Numbered from the stretch's first letter, positions 26,402 through 36,465 are shown. The stretch: 64,000 bases of DNA from an uncultured Bacilli bacterium (GCA_934168245.1 CAKPMY010000007.1:7200-71199); one strand, 5' to 3'. The notes: generated from the letters alone by a model not told the origin. A program made the numbers and translations.

Positions 26402-28969
26402 TTAATTTAAGAAGTCATCTATGGTCATTAGACGATCATCTATCTCCTTCAATGAAATTTTTTCCTTTTTAGGTTTTTGTTCCTCTTTTTCTACTACTAC
26501 ATCTTTTTCTTCAAGAACTTTTTCATCTATTAAGTCTATTTGTTCTTTAGTACTTCTTATTAAAGTTGCTTCTTGGAAAACATCTACTAAGGTATGTTTT
26601 GTTAATTGGCTACCAATCGAGTGACGATCACTTATTGGTAATTCGGTTAATTTAATAGTATTTATATCACTATTTTTCAATCCTATATAGTTTTTAGAAT
26701 CTGTAATAAATGTTTTTAAAATTTTATATGGATTTGTTTTTACTTCTCTTATTACAAGTAGACCACGTCTAGTTCTAGTTGATAATTCAAATTCATTTAG
26801 ACGAACTCGCTTACCAGTTCCTTTGGAAGTAATTATAGAGATGAATTCATCTTCTGTTTCACTATATTGATTTACAGATACTAAGTTATCATCTTTTAAT
26901 TTTATGGCTTTAACACCAGAGGCTTTTACTCCAACGACTGGAACTTCATCGGCTTTAAAACTTAAACCATAACCAGTATCAGTTGTTAAGAATAGACATG
27001 GTTTTTCTTCGGTGAAAGCAGCAATGACATAGTCATTATCCTTTAGTTTCATACAACTTGTTTCTTTAGAGTAACGTAGAAGTTTAAACTCTTTTAACTT
27101 AGAGCGTTTAATCATACCATCATGAGTAGCGATGACAACATTTTTCTCTGTTTCAAAGTTATAGGCTGGAATGGCTGTTACAATACTTTCACCGGAAGTC
27201 ATTTCAATTAAGTTACTAACATGTTTTGGCATGTCTTTCCATTTTAGATCTGGAATTATATGAACTGGAATATGTAGATAATTACCGGCTGTTGTAAATA
27301 ATAGTAAGGTGTCGGTTGTGTTCATTTCATATATTCCTATGATGTAATCGTTTTCTTTTATAGTTATATCTTCTGGATTAGAAGCGGTATAACTTCTAAA
27401 TGAGGTACGTTTAATATAACCGTCCTTGGTTATTAAAACTACAACATCTTCTTTTGGAATCATAGCAGTTGTATCTATTTTTATTTCAGTTATTTCATCT
27501 TTTATTTCAGTTATTCGTGGCGTTTCATAGTTATCTCTTACATCACGTAAATCTTTTTTCATAACAGATTTTAAGACAGCCTCACTGCCAAGAATAGAGG
27601 TTAAGCCAGAAATAATTTTTTCTAGAGAAGCCTTTTCATTTTCTAGAGCAACTACATCGGTATTGGTTAGACGGTATAATTGTAAAACAACGATGGCTTC
27701 GGCTTGTTCTGGAGTAAATTCAAACTCTTTAACTAGGTTATCTTTAGCATCTTGTTTATTTTTAGAGGCTCTAATTACTTTAATTACTTCATCAAGAATA
27801 GAAATACATTTAATTAAACCTTCAACAATATGATATCTGGCTTTAGCATGGGCTAAATCAAATTCAGTTCTTCTTTTTACGACATCCCTTTGATGAGCAA
27901 TAAAAGCATCAAGCGATGCGGCAAGGCCTAGTAATTTTGGTCTTCTATTAACGATTGAAACCATGTTGAAGTTATAACTTATTTGCATATCAGTATTTTT
28001 TAATAGGTAGTTTACAATTAAGTCTTTATTGGCTGTTTTCTTTAGGTCGATAACGATTCTAATATCAGCAGCAGATTCATCTCGTACTTCAACGATACCA
28101 TCTATTTTTTTATCTATTCTAATATCATCTATCTTTTTAACTAAAAGGGCTTTATTAGTTTCAAAAGGGATCTCAGTTATGACTAGGGATAGTTTGCCCT
28201 TTTCTTCTTCAAAAGTATATTTACTTTTAATATTTATTTTACCACGGCCAGTTGTATAGGCATCTTTGATACCTTCAATACCTTCGACTATGGCTCCAGT
28301 TGGAAAGTCTGGTCCTTTTACGTATTGCATTAAGTCTTCTAGGCTACATTCTGGATGATCGATTCGATAGATTGTAGCCTCAATTACCTCACCCAAGTTA
28401 TGAGGTGGAATATTAGTAGCATAACCGGCTGAGATACCTTGAGCCCCATAAACTAAAAGGGCTGGGAATTTGGCTGGTAAGACTGTTGGCTCTACTGTGG
28501 TATCATCAAAGTTTGGAGCAAATTCAACGGTATTTTTATCAATATCTTTTACCATTTCATTACTTATCTTAGATAATCTTGCTTCAGTATAACGATAAGC
28601 AGCAGGAGAATCACCGTCGATTGAACCGTTGTTACCATGCATATCTATGTATGGTAGTCTTGTCTTCCAAGGTTGACTCATTCTAACCATAGCATCGTAG
28701 ATTGAACTATCGCCATGTGGATGATAATTACCTATTACATCACCTACTGTTTTAGCACTTTTACGATAACCATGGTCGTAGGTGTTTTTTTCTTTATACA
28801 TTGAATACAATATACGACGTTGAACTGGTTTTAGTCCATCTCTGGCATCTGGTATAGCACGATCTTGAATTATGTATTTAGAATAGCTTCCAAATCTTTC
28901 ACCCATGATATCTTCAAGGGTATAATCAAATATCTTTTCTATTACTTCTTCTGTTTTACTTTTTGCCAT
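26402..28969 (-). CDS. parC: DNA topoisomerase IV subunit A
   Basis: An 855-residue DNA-cleaving subunit that decatenates replicated chromosomes with ParE. 'LEDIMGERFGSYSKYIIQDRAIPDARDGLKP' opens the winged-helix region at about residue 18. The quinolone-determining block YHPHGDSSIYDAM has S88, S89 and D92 and looks wild-type. The catalytic Tyr is Y127 in 'AAYRYTEARL'. The C-terminal beta-pinwheel repeats occupy about residues 500-820 and lack a clear GyrA-box, favouring ParC over GyrA. It follows parE by 16 bp. Confidence 0.97.
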   Translation of the reverse strand: MAKSKTEEVIEKIFDYTLEDIMGERFGSYSKYIIQDRAIPDARDGLKPVQRRILYSMYKEKNTYDHGYRKSAKTVGDVIGNYHPHGDSSIYDAMVRMSQPWKTRLPYIDMHGNNGSIDGDSPAAYRYTEARLSKISNEMVKDIDKNTVEFAPNFDDTTVEPTVLPAKFPALLVYGAQGISAGYATNIPPHNLGEVIEATIYRIDHPECSLEDLMQYVKGPDFPTGAIVEGIEGIKDAYTTGRGKINIKSKYTFEEEKGKLSLVITEIPFETNKALLVKKIDDIRIDKKIDGIVEVRDESAADIRIVIDLKKTANKDLIVNYLLKNTDMQISYNFNMVSIVNRRPKLLGLAASLDAFIAHQRDVVKRRTEFDLAHAKARYHIVEGLIKCISILDEVIKVIRASKNKQDAKDNLVKEFEFTPEQAEAIVVLQLYRLTNTDVVALENEKASLEKIISGLTSILGSEAVLKSVMKKDLRDVRDNYETPRITEIKDEITEIKIDTTAMIPKEDVVVLITKDGYIKRTSFRSYTASNPEDITIKENDYIIGIYEMNTTDTLLLFTTAGNYLHIPVHIIPDLKWKDMPKHVSNLIEMTSGESIVTAIPAYNFETEKNVVIATHDGMIKRSKLKEFKLLRYSKETSCMKLKDNDYVIAAFTEEKPCLFLTTDTGYGLSFKADEVPVVGVKASGVKAIKLKDDNLVSVNQYSETEDEFISIITSKGTGKRVRLNEFELSTRTRRGLLVIREVKTNPYKILKTFITDSKNYIGLKNSDINTIKLTELPISDRHSIGSQLTKHTLVDVFQEATLIRSTKEQIDLIDEKVLEEKDVVVEKEEQKPKKEKISLKEIDDRLMTIDDFLN

Positions 28970-28985
28970 TTTTTACACCTACTTT

Positions 28986-30890
28986 TTAATTTATTGCATA
29001 ATCATCTTCTAAGGAGAATTCGACATTTTCCTCAATCCATTCTTTTCTAGGTGGAACATCATCACCCATTAGAATGGAAACACGTTTTTCTGCCAACTGG
29101 GCATCTTCTATATTTACTCTAATTAATGTTCTACTTCCTGGTTTCATAGTTGTCTCACATAGTTGATCGGCATTCATTTCACCAAGACCTTTGTATCTTT
29201 GAATTTCACATTTCTTGTCTTTACTTTTTTCTTTCATTTCGTCTATTGTGTAAGCATATTCAACATTTTTTCCAGATTGGATTTTAAATAATGGAGGAAG
29301 GGCTACAAATAGACGTCCATCTTCTATTAATGGTTTCATGTAACGATAGAAGAAGGTTAATAGTAAGCACTGAATGTGACCACCATCTTCATCGGCATCG
29401 GACATGATTATTACTTTGGAATATTCACAATCTTTTATATCAAAGTTTGATCCATAGCCAGCACCGATTGTATAAATCATAGTATTTATTTCTTCATTTT
29501 TTAAGATTTCATCTTCTTTAGTTTTTTCTGTGTTTAAAACTTTACCACGTAGTGGAAGGATTGCTTGATAACGTCTATCTCTTCCTTGTTTTGCTGAACC
29601 ACCTGCTGAATCTCCTTCGACTAAGAATAGTTCTTTTTTATCTTTGTCTTTACTTTGAGCAGGAGCAAGTTTACCGGAAAGAGAACGTTCTTTATTATTT
29701 TTCTTAGTGCCTTTTCTAGCCTCTTCACGAGCCTTACGGGCGGCCTCACGAGCAACTTTACTACGCAAACTTTTATTTATTATTTCAGTAGCAATAGATT
29801 TATTTTCTTCCAAGAAAGTTCTGATTTGCTCAGTTACAATATTTTCTACGGCTACTCTGGCTTGAGGAGTTCCTAGTTTTCCTTTAGTCTGCCCTTCAAA
29901 TTGAAGAATTGCTTCGGGTATTTTTAAACTAATCACAGCGGTCAAGCCTTCACGAACATCACTACCTTCAAAGGCTTTATCTTTACCTTTAACAAAACCA
30001 TTGTTTTTAGCATAGTCGTTAAAGACTTTAGTTAGGGCTGTTTTAAAACCTACTTCGTGAGAACCACCGTCGATAGTCTTAACATTATTTACGAAACTTA
30101 CAATATTTTCATTATATGAATCGGTATATTGCATGGCGATTTCGACATCAATTTTGTCTTTAGTACCAGTTAAGGCTAGGACTTTGTGTAGAGTTGTTTT
30201 ACCTTTATTTAGTTCTTCAACAAACTCTTCAATACCTCTTTCATAATGGAACTTAGCACTTCTTTCATCTTCTTCATCGACAACTTCTAGAGTTATGCCT
30301 TTTAAAAGATAAGCACTTTCCTGCATTCTTTCACAAATTGTTGTATATGAGAAGTTAGTGGTTGTGAAGATTTCATCATCTGGCATAAATCTTACTGTTG
30401 TTCCGGTTTTATTAGTAGTTCCTATTTCTTTTAATGGTACTTTTACGTGACCTCCGTCTTCAAAACGAATATAGTATTCTTTTTTATCTCTTTTAATAGT
30501 TACTTCCATCCATTTAGATAAGGCATTAACAACACTACTACCAACACCATGTAGACCACCAGAAACTTTGTAACCATCACTTTCAAATTTACCACCAGCA
30601 TGTAGGACTGTATAAATTACTTCTGGAGTTGATTTGCCTGATTCATGCATTCCAGTTGGAACACCACGACCATGATCTTCTACACTTACTGATTTATCTT
30701 TATGAATTGTTACTTTGATATAATCTCCAAAACCATTAATGGCTTCATCGATAGCATTATCTACTATTTCCCAAACTAGATGATGAAGTCCTCTTTTATC
30801 AGTTGAGCCAATATACATACCTGGTCTTTTTCTGACTGCTTCTAATCCTTCTAGTATTTTTATTGATGATTCATCATATTTTAAAGCCAT
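28986..30890 (-). CDS. parE: DNA topoisomerase IV subunit B
   Basis: A 634-residue ATPase subunit of topoisomerase IV. The GHKL domain has 'EIVDNAIDEA' (E41, N45), 'DHGRGVPTG' and 'LHGVGSSVVNAL'. The Toprim domain has 'VEGDSAGGSAKQGRDR' and 'IMSDADEDGGHI', which coordinate Mg2+. An upstream in-frame start would add 20 residues lacking homology. The ATG at 30890 follows TAGGAGTGAT and begins MALKYDES, the expected N-terminus. A promoter is at 30922-30950. Confidence 0.97.
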   Translation of the reverse strand: MALKYDESSIKILEGLEAVRKRPGMYIGSTDKRGLHHLVWEIVDNAIDEAINGFGDYIKVTIHKDKSVSVEDHGRGVPTGMHESGKSTPEVIYTVLHAGGKFESDGYKVSGGLHGVGSSVVNALSKWMEVTIKRDKKEYYIRFEDGGHVKVPLKEIGTTNKTGTTVRFMPDDEIFTTTNFSYTTICERMQESAYLLKGITLEVVDEEDERSAKFHYERGIEEFVEELNKGKTTLHKVLALTGTKDKIDVEIAMQYTDSYNENIVSFVNNVKTIDGGSHEVGFKTALTKVFNDYAKNNGFVKGKDKAFEGSDVREGLTAVISLKIPEAILQFEGQTKGKLGTPQARVAVENIVTEQIRTFLEENKSIATEIINKSLRSKVAREAARKAREEARKGTKKNNKERSLSGKLAPAQSKDKDKKELFLVEGDSAGGSAKQGRDRRYQAILPLRGKVLNTEKTKEDEILKNEEINTMIYTIGAGYGSNFDIKDCEYSKVIIMSDADEDGGHIQCLLLTFFYRYMKPLIEDGRLFVALPPLFKIQSGKNVEYAYTIDEMKEKSKDKKCEIQRYKGLGEMNADQLCETTMKPGSRTLIRVNIEDAQLAEKRVSILMGDDVPPRKEWIEENVEFSLEDDYAIN

Positions 30891-30921
30891 TTTATCACTC
30901 CTATAATTTTCACTATTTATT

Positions 30922-30950
30922 ATTATAACTAAAGAGAGAATTTTTTTCAA
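30922..30950 (-). promoter_or_regulatory. Sigma-A promoter of parE-parC
   Basis: TTGAAA and TATAAT are separated by 17 bp on the minus strand, 31 bp upstream of the parE ATG. Confidence 0.8.
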
Positions 30951-31050
30951 TGTTCATTTACTTTATTTTACGGGGAAAATTAGTATTAATCGACTATTTA
31001 GTTACGTTTTTTTGTACTTAGTTCTTGTTACTTTTAGAACTTTTTTCAAG

Positions 31051-31095
31051 AAAAAAAGAAGATTTTTTAGAGATTTAATTAAACTTATCTTCTTT
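31051..31095 (-). terminator. Terminator of the lipoprotein gene
   Basis: A 9-bp stem AAAGAAGAT/ATCTTCTTT (31087-31095 with 31055-31063) with a 23-base loop, then a run of T on the minus strand. Confidence 0.65.
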
Positions 31096-31101
31096 AATTA
31101 A

Positions 31102-31875
31102 TCAGTCCTGAATTTCGCTTTTGTTTCCTTTGCGATCATAGACATAGACTTTTTGTTTACCTGTTATATCCTCACAAGTAATTGTATTGCTTGCTAGAAC
31201 TACTACATCTGATGAGACATCTACTCCGTATGGTTCCTCATCGCCTTTTTGAATTAGTAGGCCATAGACAGAGGCTATTTTATTACCATAGACACCATAT
31301 TTAAGGTATACATCCTCAGTATATCTTTTTTCTATTACAGTGCCAGAAGTATAGCCATTTATACCTAGAGTGGTACCTGAGATAAATGTATCATTTTGGC
31401 CCTCAATAGAGTTTACGGCATAAAATGGAGTTGTATTAGATATTGGAAAGCCTAGCATTAGACTATTATGAATTCTATCATCCATGGTATCTTGAGTAAT
31501 ACCATTCATTGAAGCATAACTTGAAACAATAGTTGTATCGGTATGGACATTATCAATATAAACTTTAGTGTCTTCTGTTAAACCTTGAGTATAAACTTTG
31601 GTATAGATTTTTTTATCAGAAGTAATTCGCCATTCGGCGGCAGTCTTTTCATCTAGACTATATTCAATTACTAACTTAAAGTTTTCTCCGGGAACATCAA
31701 GCACCTGTGGTTTAAAGGCCTCAGCGACATTAGAACCGTCGATTGTATCATATTTTTCAGTAGCATCTGGTACAACGACATACGTTTTACCACAGCCGGC
31801 TAAAGTTGACAAAGCAATCGTACCTGACAATAAAAGAGCAGTTAATTTTTCAGCATTTTTAATTTTTATTTTCAT
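31102..31875 (-). CDS. Putative lipoprotein
   Basis: A 257-residue protein with a lipoprotein signal: basic MKIKIKNAEK, a hydrophobic core, and the lipobox LAGC with acylated C28. The mature part is Asp/Thr-rich and probably beta-structured, with no recognised domain. The ATG at 31875 has a GGGGGA ribosome binding site; upstream in-frame codons (30 residues) cover the promoter and are rejected. The gene has its own perfectly spaced promoter (31907-31935) and terminator, so it is monocistronic. It is likely tethered to the outer face of the membrane. Function is unknown. Confidence 0.85.
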   Translation of the reverse strand: MKIKIKNAEKLTALLLSGTIALSTLAGCGKTYVVVPDATEKYDTIDGSNVAEAFKPQVLDVPGENFKLVIEYSLDEKTAAEWRITSDKKIYTKVYTQGLTEDTKVYIDNVHTDTTIVSSYASMNGITQDTMDDRIHNSLMLGFPISNTTPFYAVNSIEGQNDTFISGTTLGINGYTSGTVIEKRYTEDVYLKYGVYGNKIASVYGLLIQKGDEEPYGVDVSSDVVVLASNTITCEDITGKQKVYVYDRKGNKSEIQD

Positions 31876-31906
31876 AGAAATCCCCCATAACAATTTTTGC
31901 TCTTTA

Positions 31907-31935
31907 ATTGTATCAAGAAAGAGATACTTTGTCAA
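31907..31935 (-). promoter_or_regulatory. Consensus sigma-A promoter of the lipoprotein
   Basis: TTGACA and TACAAT are separated by 17 bp on the minus strand. Confidence 0.9.
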
Positions 31936-31943
31936 AAGTACAA

Positions 31944-31967
31944 AAGAAAAATTGGATTGCTCCAATT
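31944..31967 (-). terminator. Terminator of the mtaB-recD2 operon
   Basis: AATTGGA/TCCAATT stem with a GCAA loop, then TTTTCTTTTG on the minus strand. It overlaps the stop of the 55-residue ORF and ends just before the next promoter. Confidence 0.8.
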
Positions 31968-32133
31968 AGTCTAAGTCTTCTAGTTTATCATATGCTTTCT
32001 TGGCCATGTCTTTAGCCATAGTTTTCATTTCACACATGATGTCTGGATTATTTCTTAAATACATATAGGCTACTGCTGCCATAGAACCAATGATTGCTGT
32101 CACAACTAAGCCTTTTTTACAATTCATTCCCAT
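31966..32133 (-). CDS. Small single-pass membrane protein (55 aa)
   Basis: A short ORF starting MGMNCKKGLVVTAIIGSM. Residues 9-26 form a hydrophobic helix. The tail is amphipathic with repeated Met/Lys (KTMAKDMAKKAYDK) and ends in acidic LEDLD. An AGGTG site lies 5 bases before the ATG. The reading frame spans the whole space between the recD2 stop (35 bp away) and the terminator. Together these support a real gene, probably the last member of the recD2 operon. It resembles YtxH-like small membrane proteins in outline only. Confidence 0.7.
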   Translation of the reverse strand: MGMNCKKGLVVTAIIGSMAAVAYMYLRNNPDIMCEMKTMAKDMAKKAYDKLEDLD

Positions 32134-32168
32134 ACTTTCACCTCAGTCTTAGTGTTGACAATATTTAA

Positions 32169-34358
32169 CTATTTTATTCCATTTTGTAAATAATCTTTTA
32201 TGCTAGTGCGACGAATATCGGAATTATTATTAGAAACAGCATAATCTAAGGCTTTCATATCGCCAACTAAATATAATTCTTTTTTACTTCTTGTTATACC
32301 TGTATATATTAGTTTTCGATAAAGCATTTTGTTAAAATTTCTAACTATTGGAATGATGACAACATCAAATTCACTGCCTTGAGCCTTATGAATAGATATG
32401 GCATAGGCAAGACGGAAATTACTAAAATTAGAAGGAGTATACTTTACGATGTTTCCATCAAAGTCAATAATAATTTCTTTCTTAGGAGATGTTTTTATTT
32501 CTTTAATTATTCCAATGTCACCATTATAAACATTTTCATCTGGCATATTAGTTAGTTGTAAGACCTTATCATTTTCTCTAAAGATAACTTCACCGTATTG
32601 AAGTTCTTTTTTTGTTTTACTTTTAGGGTTTAATTTATTTTGAACATGCTTGTTGATTTCATCAATACCAGCAATGGTTTTATACATTGGACATAAGATT
32701 TGAAACTCTTTGTAAGATAAATCTTTATAGGTATCAGTTATTTCTAAAATGTTAGCAATTACTTGATCGGTAGTTGATTTTATAAAGGTTAAATCTTCGC
32801 CAACATTAAAGACATCTTCATTTACTTCACCTTGTCTAATGTCGTAAGCAAGAGTTAAAATGTTAGAATCTTTTCCTTGACGATATAATTCGGTTAGTTC
32901 TATTTTGTCTAGACAATTACTTTCAATTAAATCATGTAGTACTTGCCCAGGACCAACTGACGGTAATTGATGATCATCACCGACTAAGACTATTTTACAG
33001 TTAGCAGATATTCCTTTTAAGAGACTAGCCATTAAATGAGTATCAATCATACTGGCTTCATCAATTATTACAAATTCTACTCTACTTTTATTGTACTCAT
33101 TTACTTGAAATTTATTTGTTTCCTTTTGCCATTTTAGGAAGCGGTGAATTGTTGAGGCTTTTAGAAGTGTTGACTCCGACATTCTTTTGGCGGCTCTTCC
33201 TGTTGGTGCTAAAAGGGCTATTTTTTCTTGGAGTTCTTCATAACTTAATTTATTTATAGTGCGATATAGTTCGGTGACACCTTTCATAATTGTTGTTTTT
33301 CCAGTCCCTGGACCACCAGTTATAATAATAAACTTTTTTAAGCAACTATTTTTGATAGCCTCGAATTGTTGTTCATTATATGTTATACCAAATAATTTTT
33401 CTAAATCTTTGATTTTTAAATCAATATCTTTGACAACTGCATCAGCCTCGTATGATAACATTCTAAAACGTTTAGTAATTAAGGTTTCGGCCTCATACAT
33501 CTCCTTTAGATAATACTTTTCTTCTTTTATTACTATTAAAAGATTTTTTTCGAGATTTTTTAAGGAATTTAGAAATAGTTCTTCTTCGATTGGAACTCCT
33601 AAGACTCTAGGTAAATACATGGCTAGTTCTTCTTTAAAATAATAACTATGGCCATAAGTATTACTTAGTTCATTCATGATGTAGATGATACTGGCTTCAA
33701 CTCTGATAGGAGCAGATTTCTCTAGACTATTTTTTAAGGCGATAGTATCTATTTTTTTAAAGGACATGTTATAAATATCTTCTACTATTTGATAGATATT
33801 AGTATCGATGATATTTTTAGTTTTATTCTTATAAAAGTTATAGATTATCATGGAATCTTTTGTTGAAAAGCCTAGTTCTGTTAAAGTCAGAATTGTTTCG
33901 TAACTAGATTCATATTCTTGAAGTTTGGTATGCAATGTCTCAATATTTTTTCTGGTTACCCCAGGAATTAGAATTAAATTGTCAGGATTTTCTAAGATTA
34001 TTTTTAATGTGTCTTTTCCTAAGACATCTACAATAGATTTGGCCTTTTTTTCGCCTATTCCTTTAAATAGACCAGATGTTAAGAATTCAACAATAGCATC
34101 TTTTTCTTCTGGCTTGCAACGCTCATAACTATCTACTTGAAACTGTTCTCCGTATTTTGGATGGGTTACTAAATTACCATAAAAAAGATATGTATCCATA
34201 TCATTAAGTTCGTGGAAATAACCGGTAAAAGTAATTATATGATCAACGTATTCGGTTAATTTTTCATCGTCTGTTTCTGTTACTTTGAAAAGACCAATGT
34301 TGTAGCCTTGACTATTTTGATATATACTTCGACGATAATTTCCCTTAATGTATGACAT
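32169..34358 (-). CDS. recD2: RecD2-type ATP-dependent 5'-3' DNA helicase
   Basis: A 729-residue superfamily 1B helicase involved in replication-fork repair in Gram-positive bacteria lacking RecBC. The N-terminal ~200 residues contain the OB-like domain and tandem helix-hairpin-helix 'FKGIGEKKAKSIV' and 'LIPGVTRKNIETL' that distinguish RecD2 from RecD. Walker A is GGPGTGKTT at 348-356, Walker B is 'FVIIDEASMID', and later motifs are 'VGDDHQLPSVGPG' and 'AISIHKAQGSEFD'. A strong AAAGGAG site precedes the ATG. It follows mtaB by 12 bp. Confidence 0.95.
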   Translation of the reverse strand: MSYIKGNYRRSIYQNSQGYNIGLFKVTETDDEKLTEYVDHIITFTGYFHELNDMDTYLFYGNLVTHPKYGEQFQVDSYERCKPEEKDAIVEFLTSGLFKGIGEKKAKSIVDVLGKDTLKIILENPDNLILIPGVTRKNIETLHTKLQEYESSYETILTLTELGFSTKDSMIIYNFYKNKTKNIIDTNIYQIVEDIYNMSFKKIDTIALKNSLEKSAPIRVEASIIYIMNELSNTYGHSYYFKEELAMYLPRVLGVPIEEELFLNSLKNLEKNLLIVIKEEKYYLKEMYEAETLITKRFRMLSYEADAVVKDIDLKIKDLEKLFGITYNEQQFEAIKNSCLKKFIIITGGPGTGKTTIMKGVTELYRTINKLSYEELQEKIALLAPTGRAAKRMSESTLLKASTIHRFLKWQKETNKFQVNEYNKSRVEFVIIDEASMIDTHLMASLLKGISANCKIVLVGDDHQLPSVGPGQVLHDLIESNCLDKIELTELYRQGKDSNILTLAYDIRQGEVNEDVFNVGEDLTFIKSTTDQVIANILEITDTYKDLSYKEFQILCPMYKTIAGIDEINKHVQNKLNPKSKTKKELQYGEVIFRENDKVLQLTNMPDENVYNGDIGIIKEIKTSPKKEIIIDFDGNIVKYTPSNFSNFRLAYAISIHKAQGSEFDVVIIPIVRNFNKMLYRKLIYTGITRSKKELYLVGDMKALDYAVSNNNSDIRRTSIKDYLQNGIK

Positions 34359-34370
34359 ATCTTTTCTCCT

Positions 34371-35642
34371 TTATTTTGCTAAACAATATGGATAATCAAC
34401 TTTAGTAATTGTTACTGTTACAAAAGTATTATGCTCTATTGCTTTAGGTATTTTTACATGTAAATAATTACTTGTATGGCCATAACTATAACCATCTTTT
34501 TCTTCTTCAATTAAAACGTCTTCTTGTTTATTTATAAATTTATTAGCATAGGCTATTTCTAGTTCTTTTGAAACTAATAAAAGTTCGCGGGCACGGCTTT
34601 TCTTTTCGCTTGGCTCAACATGATTAGGTAGTTCCATGGCTTTGGTACCTTGTCTTTCACTATATGGAAAAACATGAATTTTAGCAAATTCTAACTTGCG
34701 ACAAGTTTCAATAGTTTTGGCAAATAGTTCTTTGGTCTCGCCAGGGAAACCAACAATAACATCGGTTGTTATAGAGATGTTTGGTCTTAAAGAACGAATT
34801 TCTTTTATTTTAGTAAAGAAATATGCAAGATCGTATTTACGATTCATGGCTTTTAATATTTCATCACTACCGGCTTGAAGTGGAATATGTAAATGATCTA
34901 CTATTACAGGACTTGTCTTTAGTACTTCTAGAACTTCATCTGTTAACTCAGTTATTTCGATTGATGATATACGAAGACGTTTTAGCCCTTTTATTTTTAC
35001 AATTTCTTTTAAAAGAGTTGCAAAATTAGTATCTAGGTCTACTCCATAATTTCCGGTATGAATACCGGTTAATACTACTTCTTGATAACCATTTTGTACT
35101 AAAGCAGTTATTTCAGAGATAACTTTTTCTGGATCCTTACTGCGACATTTTCCACGAACGAAAGGAATTATACAATAAGAACAGAAGTTTTCGCAGCCAT
35201 CTTGTATTTTAACAAAGGCTCTAGTACGACCAGGAAAATTAGTGATATACATATCTTCAAATTGACTTTTAGGATCGTTATAAAGTTTTATGATTTTTTC
35301 CTTTTTAGTAAAATACTCATCTAATAGTTCAACAATTTTAGATTTATCTTTATTTCCTAAAACGATGTCCAAGCCTTCGATTTGATAATCTTTGTTAGCC
35401 TCGATAAAGCAACCCATTGCAACAACACAGGCATTAGGATTTCTCTTAATAGCATTTCTAATCATTTTACGGGATTTTATATCACTTGTGTTTGTTACAG
35501 TACATGTATTAATTATATAGATATCACAAATATCATCAAAACTTTTTATTTCGTAATTATGTTCTTTTAGGATATTGATAACATATTCACTTTCATAAGT
35601 ATTTACTTTACATCCTAAAGTTAAAATTCCAACACTGCGCAT
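34371..35642 (-). CDS. mtaB: tRNA t6A37 methylthiotransferase MtaB
   Basis: A 423-residue radical-SAM enzyme that converts t6A37 of tRNA to ms2t6A. The N-terminal UPF0004 domain has three cluster Cys, C11, C47 and C78 ('LGCK', 'NTCTVT', 'MGCF'). The radical-SAM triad is C150, C154, C157 in 'CENFCSYC', and a TRAM-like domain ends the protein. The order and the 'GCKVNTYESE' start identify MtaB rather than MiaB or RimO. The ATG at 35642 begins one base after the lipoprotein stop, so earlier in-frame starts are unlikely. It lies at the head of recD2 in the same transcript. Confidence 0.94.
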   Translation of the reverse strand: MRSVGILTLGCKVNTYESEYVINILKEHNYEIKSFDDICDIYIINTCTVTNTSDIKSRKMIRNAIKRNPNACVVAMGCFIEANKDYQIEGLDIVLGNKDKSKIVELLDEYFTKKEKIIKLYNDPKSQFEDMYITNFPGRTRAFVKIQDGCENFCSYCIIPFVRGKCRSKDPEKVISEITALVQNGYQEVVLTGIHTGNYGVDLDTNFATLLKEIVKIKGLKRLRISSIEITELTDEVLEVLKTSPVIVDHLHIPLQAGSDEILKAMNRKYDLAYFFTKIKEIRSLRPNISITTDVIVGFPGETKELFAKTIETCRKLEFAKIHVFPYSERQGTKAMELPNHVEPSEKKSRARELLLVSKELEIAYANKFINKQEDVLIEEEKDGYSYGHTSNYLHVKIPKAIEHNTFVTVTITKVDYPYCLAK

Positions 35643-35643
35643 A

Positions 35644-36324
35644 TTACTCACTACTTTCTTTAAAATTTTTATACCATTCATCTAGTCTATCTTTTGTTTT
35701 TTCATAGGTTTCTTTGGCTTTATCCTTGGCATTTGAAATAATAGGAGTAGTCTTTTCTACTACTTTATCTTTAGCTTTTTCGATTATTTCCATTTCTTTT
35801 TGATAAGTATCTTCGCCTACTCTTTCAATATAGGCGTTTTTGATAGTCTCTTTTAAGGATTTTGCCATTTCTTTTACTTTACTATAGGTTTTTGTAGAGG
35901 TATCTTTTATATCTTCTTTATAATTAGGAAAAACACTTTCTATTTTTTCATCTAGTTTTTCATATAGTTCAAGTATTTTCTCTTGTGCCTCAGTACTTAA
36001 CTCTTTAAAAGTCTTTCCTTTGATTGTGCCATCGTAAAAAATAAAGTCAGTTAGAGTAATAAATGTTTTCTTTAAAGAGCACTTGGTTTTTTCAGATAAA
36101 CTTTCCTCTTTTTCAAGAGATTCTACTTCATTTGTTACTTCAGTTATATACTCGACTACTTCAGCATCTGATACAGATTCATATTTAGTTACTTTTTCTG
36201 TTTCTAGAACAATTTCTTTGGTTACTTCTTTTTTAGAATTATGTTTTTCTTCACTTGTTGTTTGGTTAGTACAAGCAGTTACTAAAAACAGTAAACAAAT
36301 AGTTAAAAGTATTACTTTTTTCAT
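35644..36324 (-). CDS. Putative helical lipoprotein
   Basis: A 226-residue exported protein with the signal MKKVILLTICLLFLVTAC (acylated C18). The mature chain is almost entirely Lys/Glu-rich helix with repeated 'KEK/KDK' patterns, resembling YtxH- or apolipophorin-like helical lipoproteins. The ATG at 36324 follows AGAGGGTG; a GTG three codons earlier is part of that site. It has a promoter at 36355-36383 and drives mtaB and recD2 through one-base coupling. Function is unknown. Confidence 0.82.
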   Translation of the reverse strand: MKKVILLTICLLFLVTACTNQTTSEEKHNSKKEVTKEIVLETEKVTKYESVSDAEVVEYITEVTNEVESLEKEESLSEKTKCSLKKTFITLTDFIFYDGTIKGKTFKELSTEAQEKILELYEKLDEKIESVFPNYKEDIKDTSTKTYSKVKEMAKSLKETIKNAYIERVGEDTYQKEMEIIEKAKDKVVEKTTPIISNAKDKAKETYEKTKDRLDEWYKNFKESSE

Positions 36325-36354
36325 AATAAACACCCTCTATCAACTCGCTATCAA

Positions 36355-36383
36355 ATTATAGCATATTTTGTTGGCCCTTTCAA
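36355..36383 (-). promoter_or_regulatory. Sigma-A promoter of the lipoprotein-mtaB-recD2 operon
   Basis: TTGAAA and TATAAT are separated by 17 bp on the minus strand, 31 bp before the ATG. Confidence 0.85.
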
Positions 36384-36435
36384 TGTCCTTCTATTAATAT
36401 AATACGAAATATTTTGAAGTTTTCCGAAGATTTTT

Positions 36436-36465
36436 GAAAAAAGAAATCAAAATATATGATTTCTT
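36436..36465 (-). terminator. Terminator of the glycosyltransferase operon
   Basis: AAGAAATCA/TGATTTCTT stem (36441-36449 and 36457-36465) with a 7-base loop, then TTTTC on the minus strand. It lies about 70 bp past the last stop. Confidence 0.7.
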
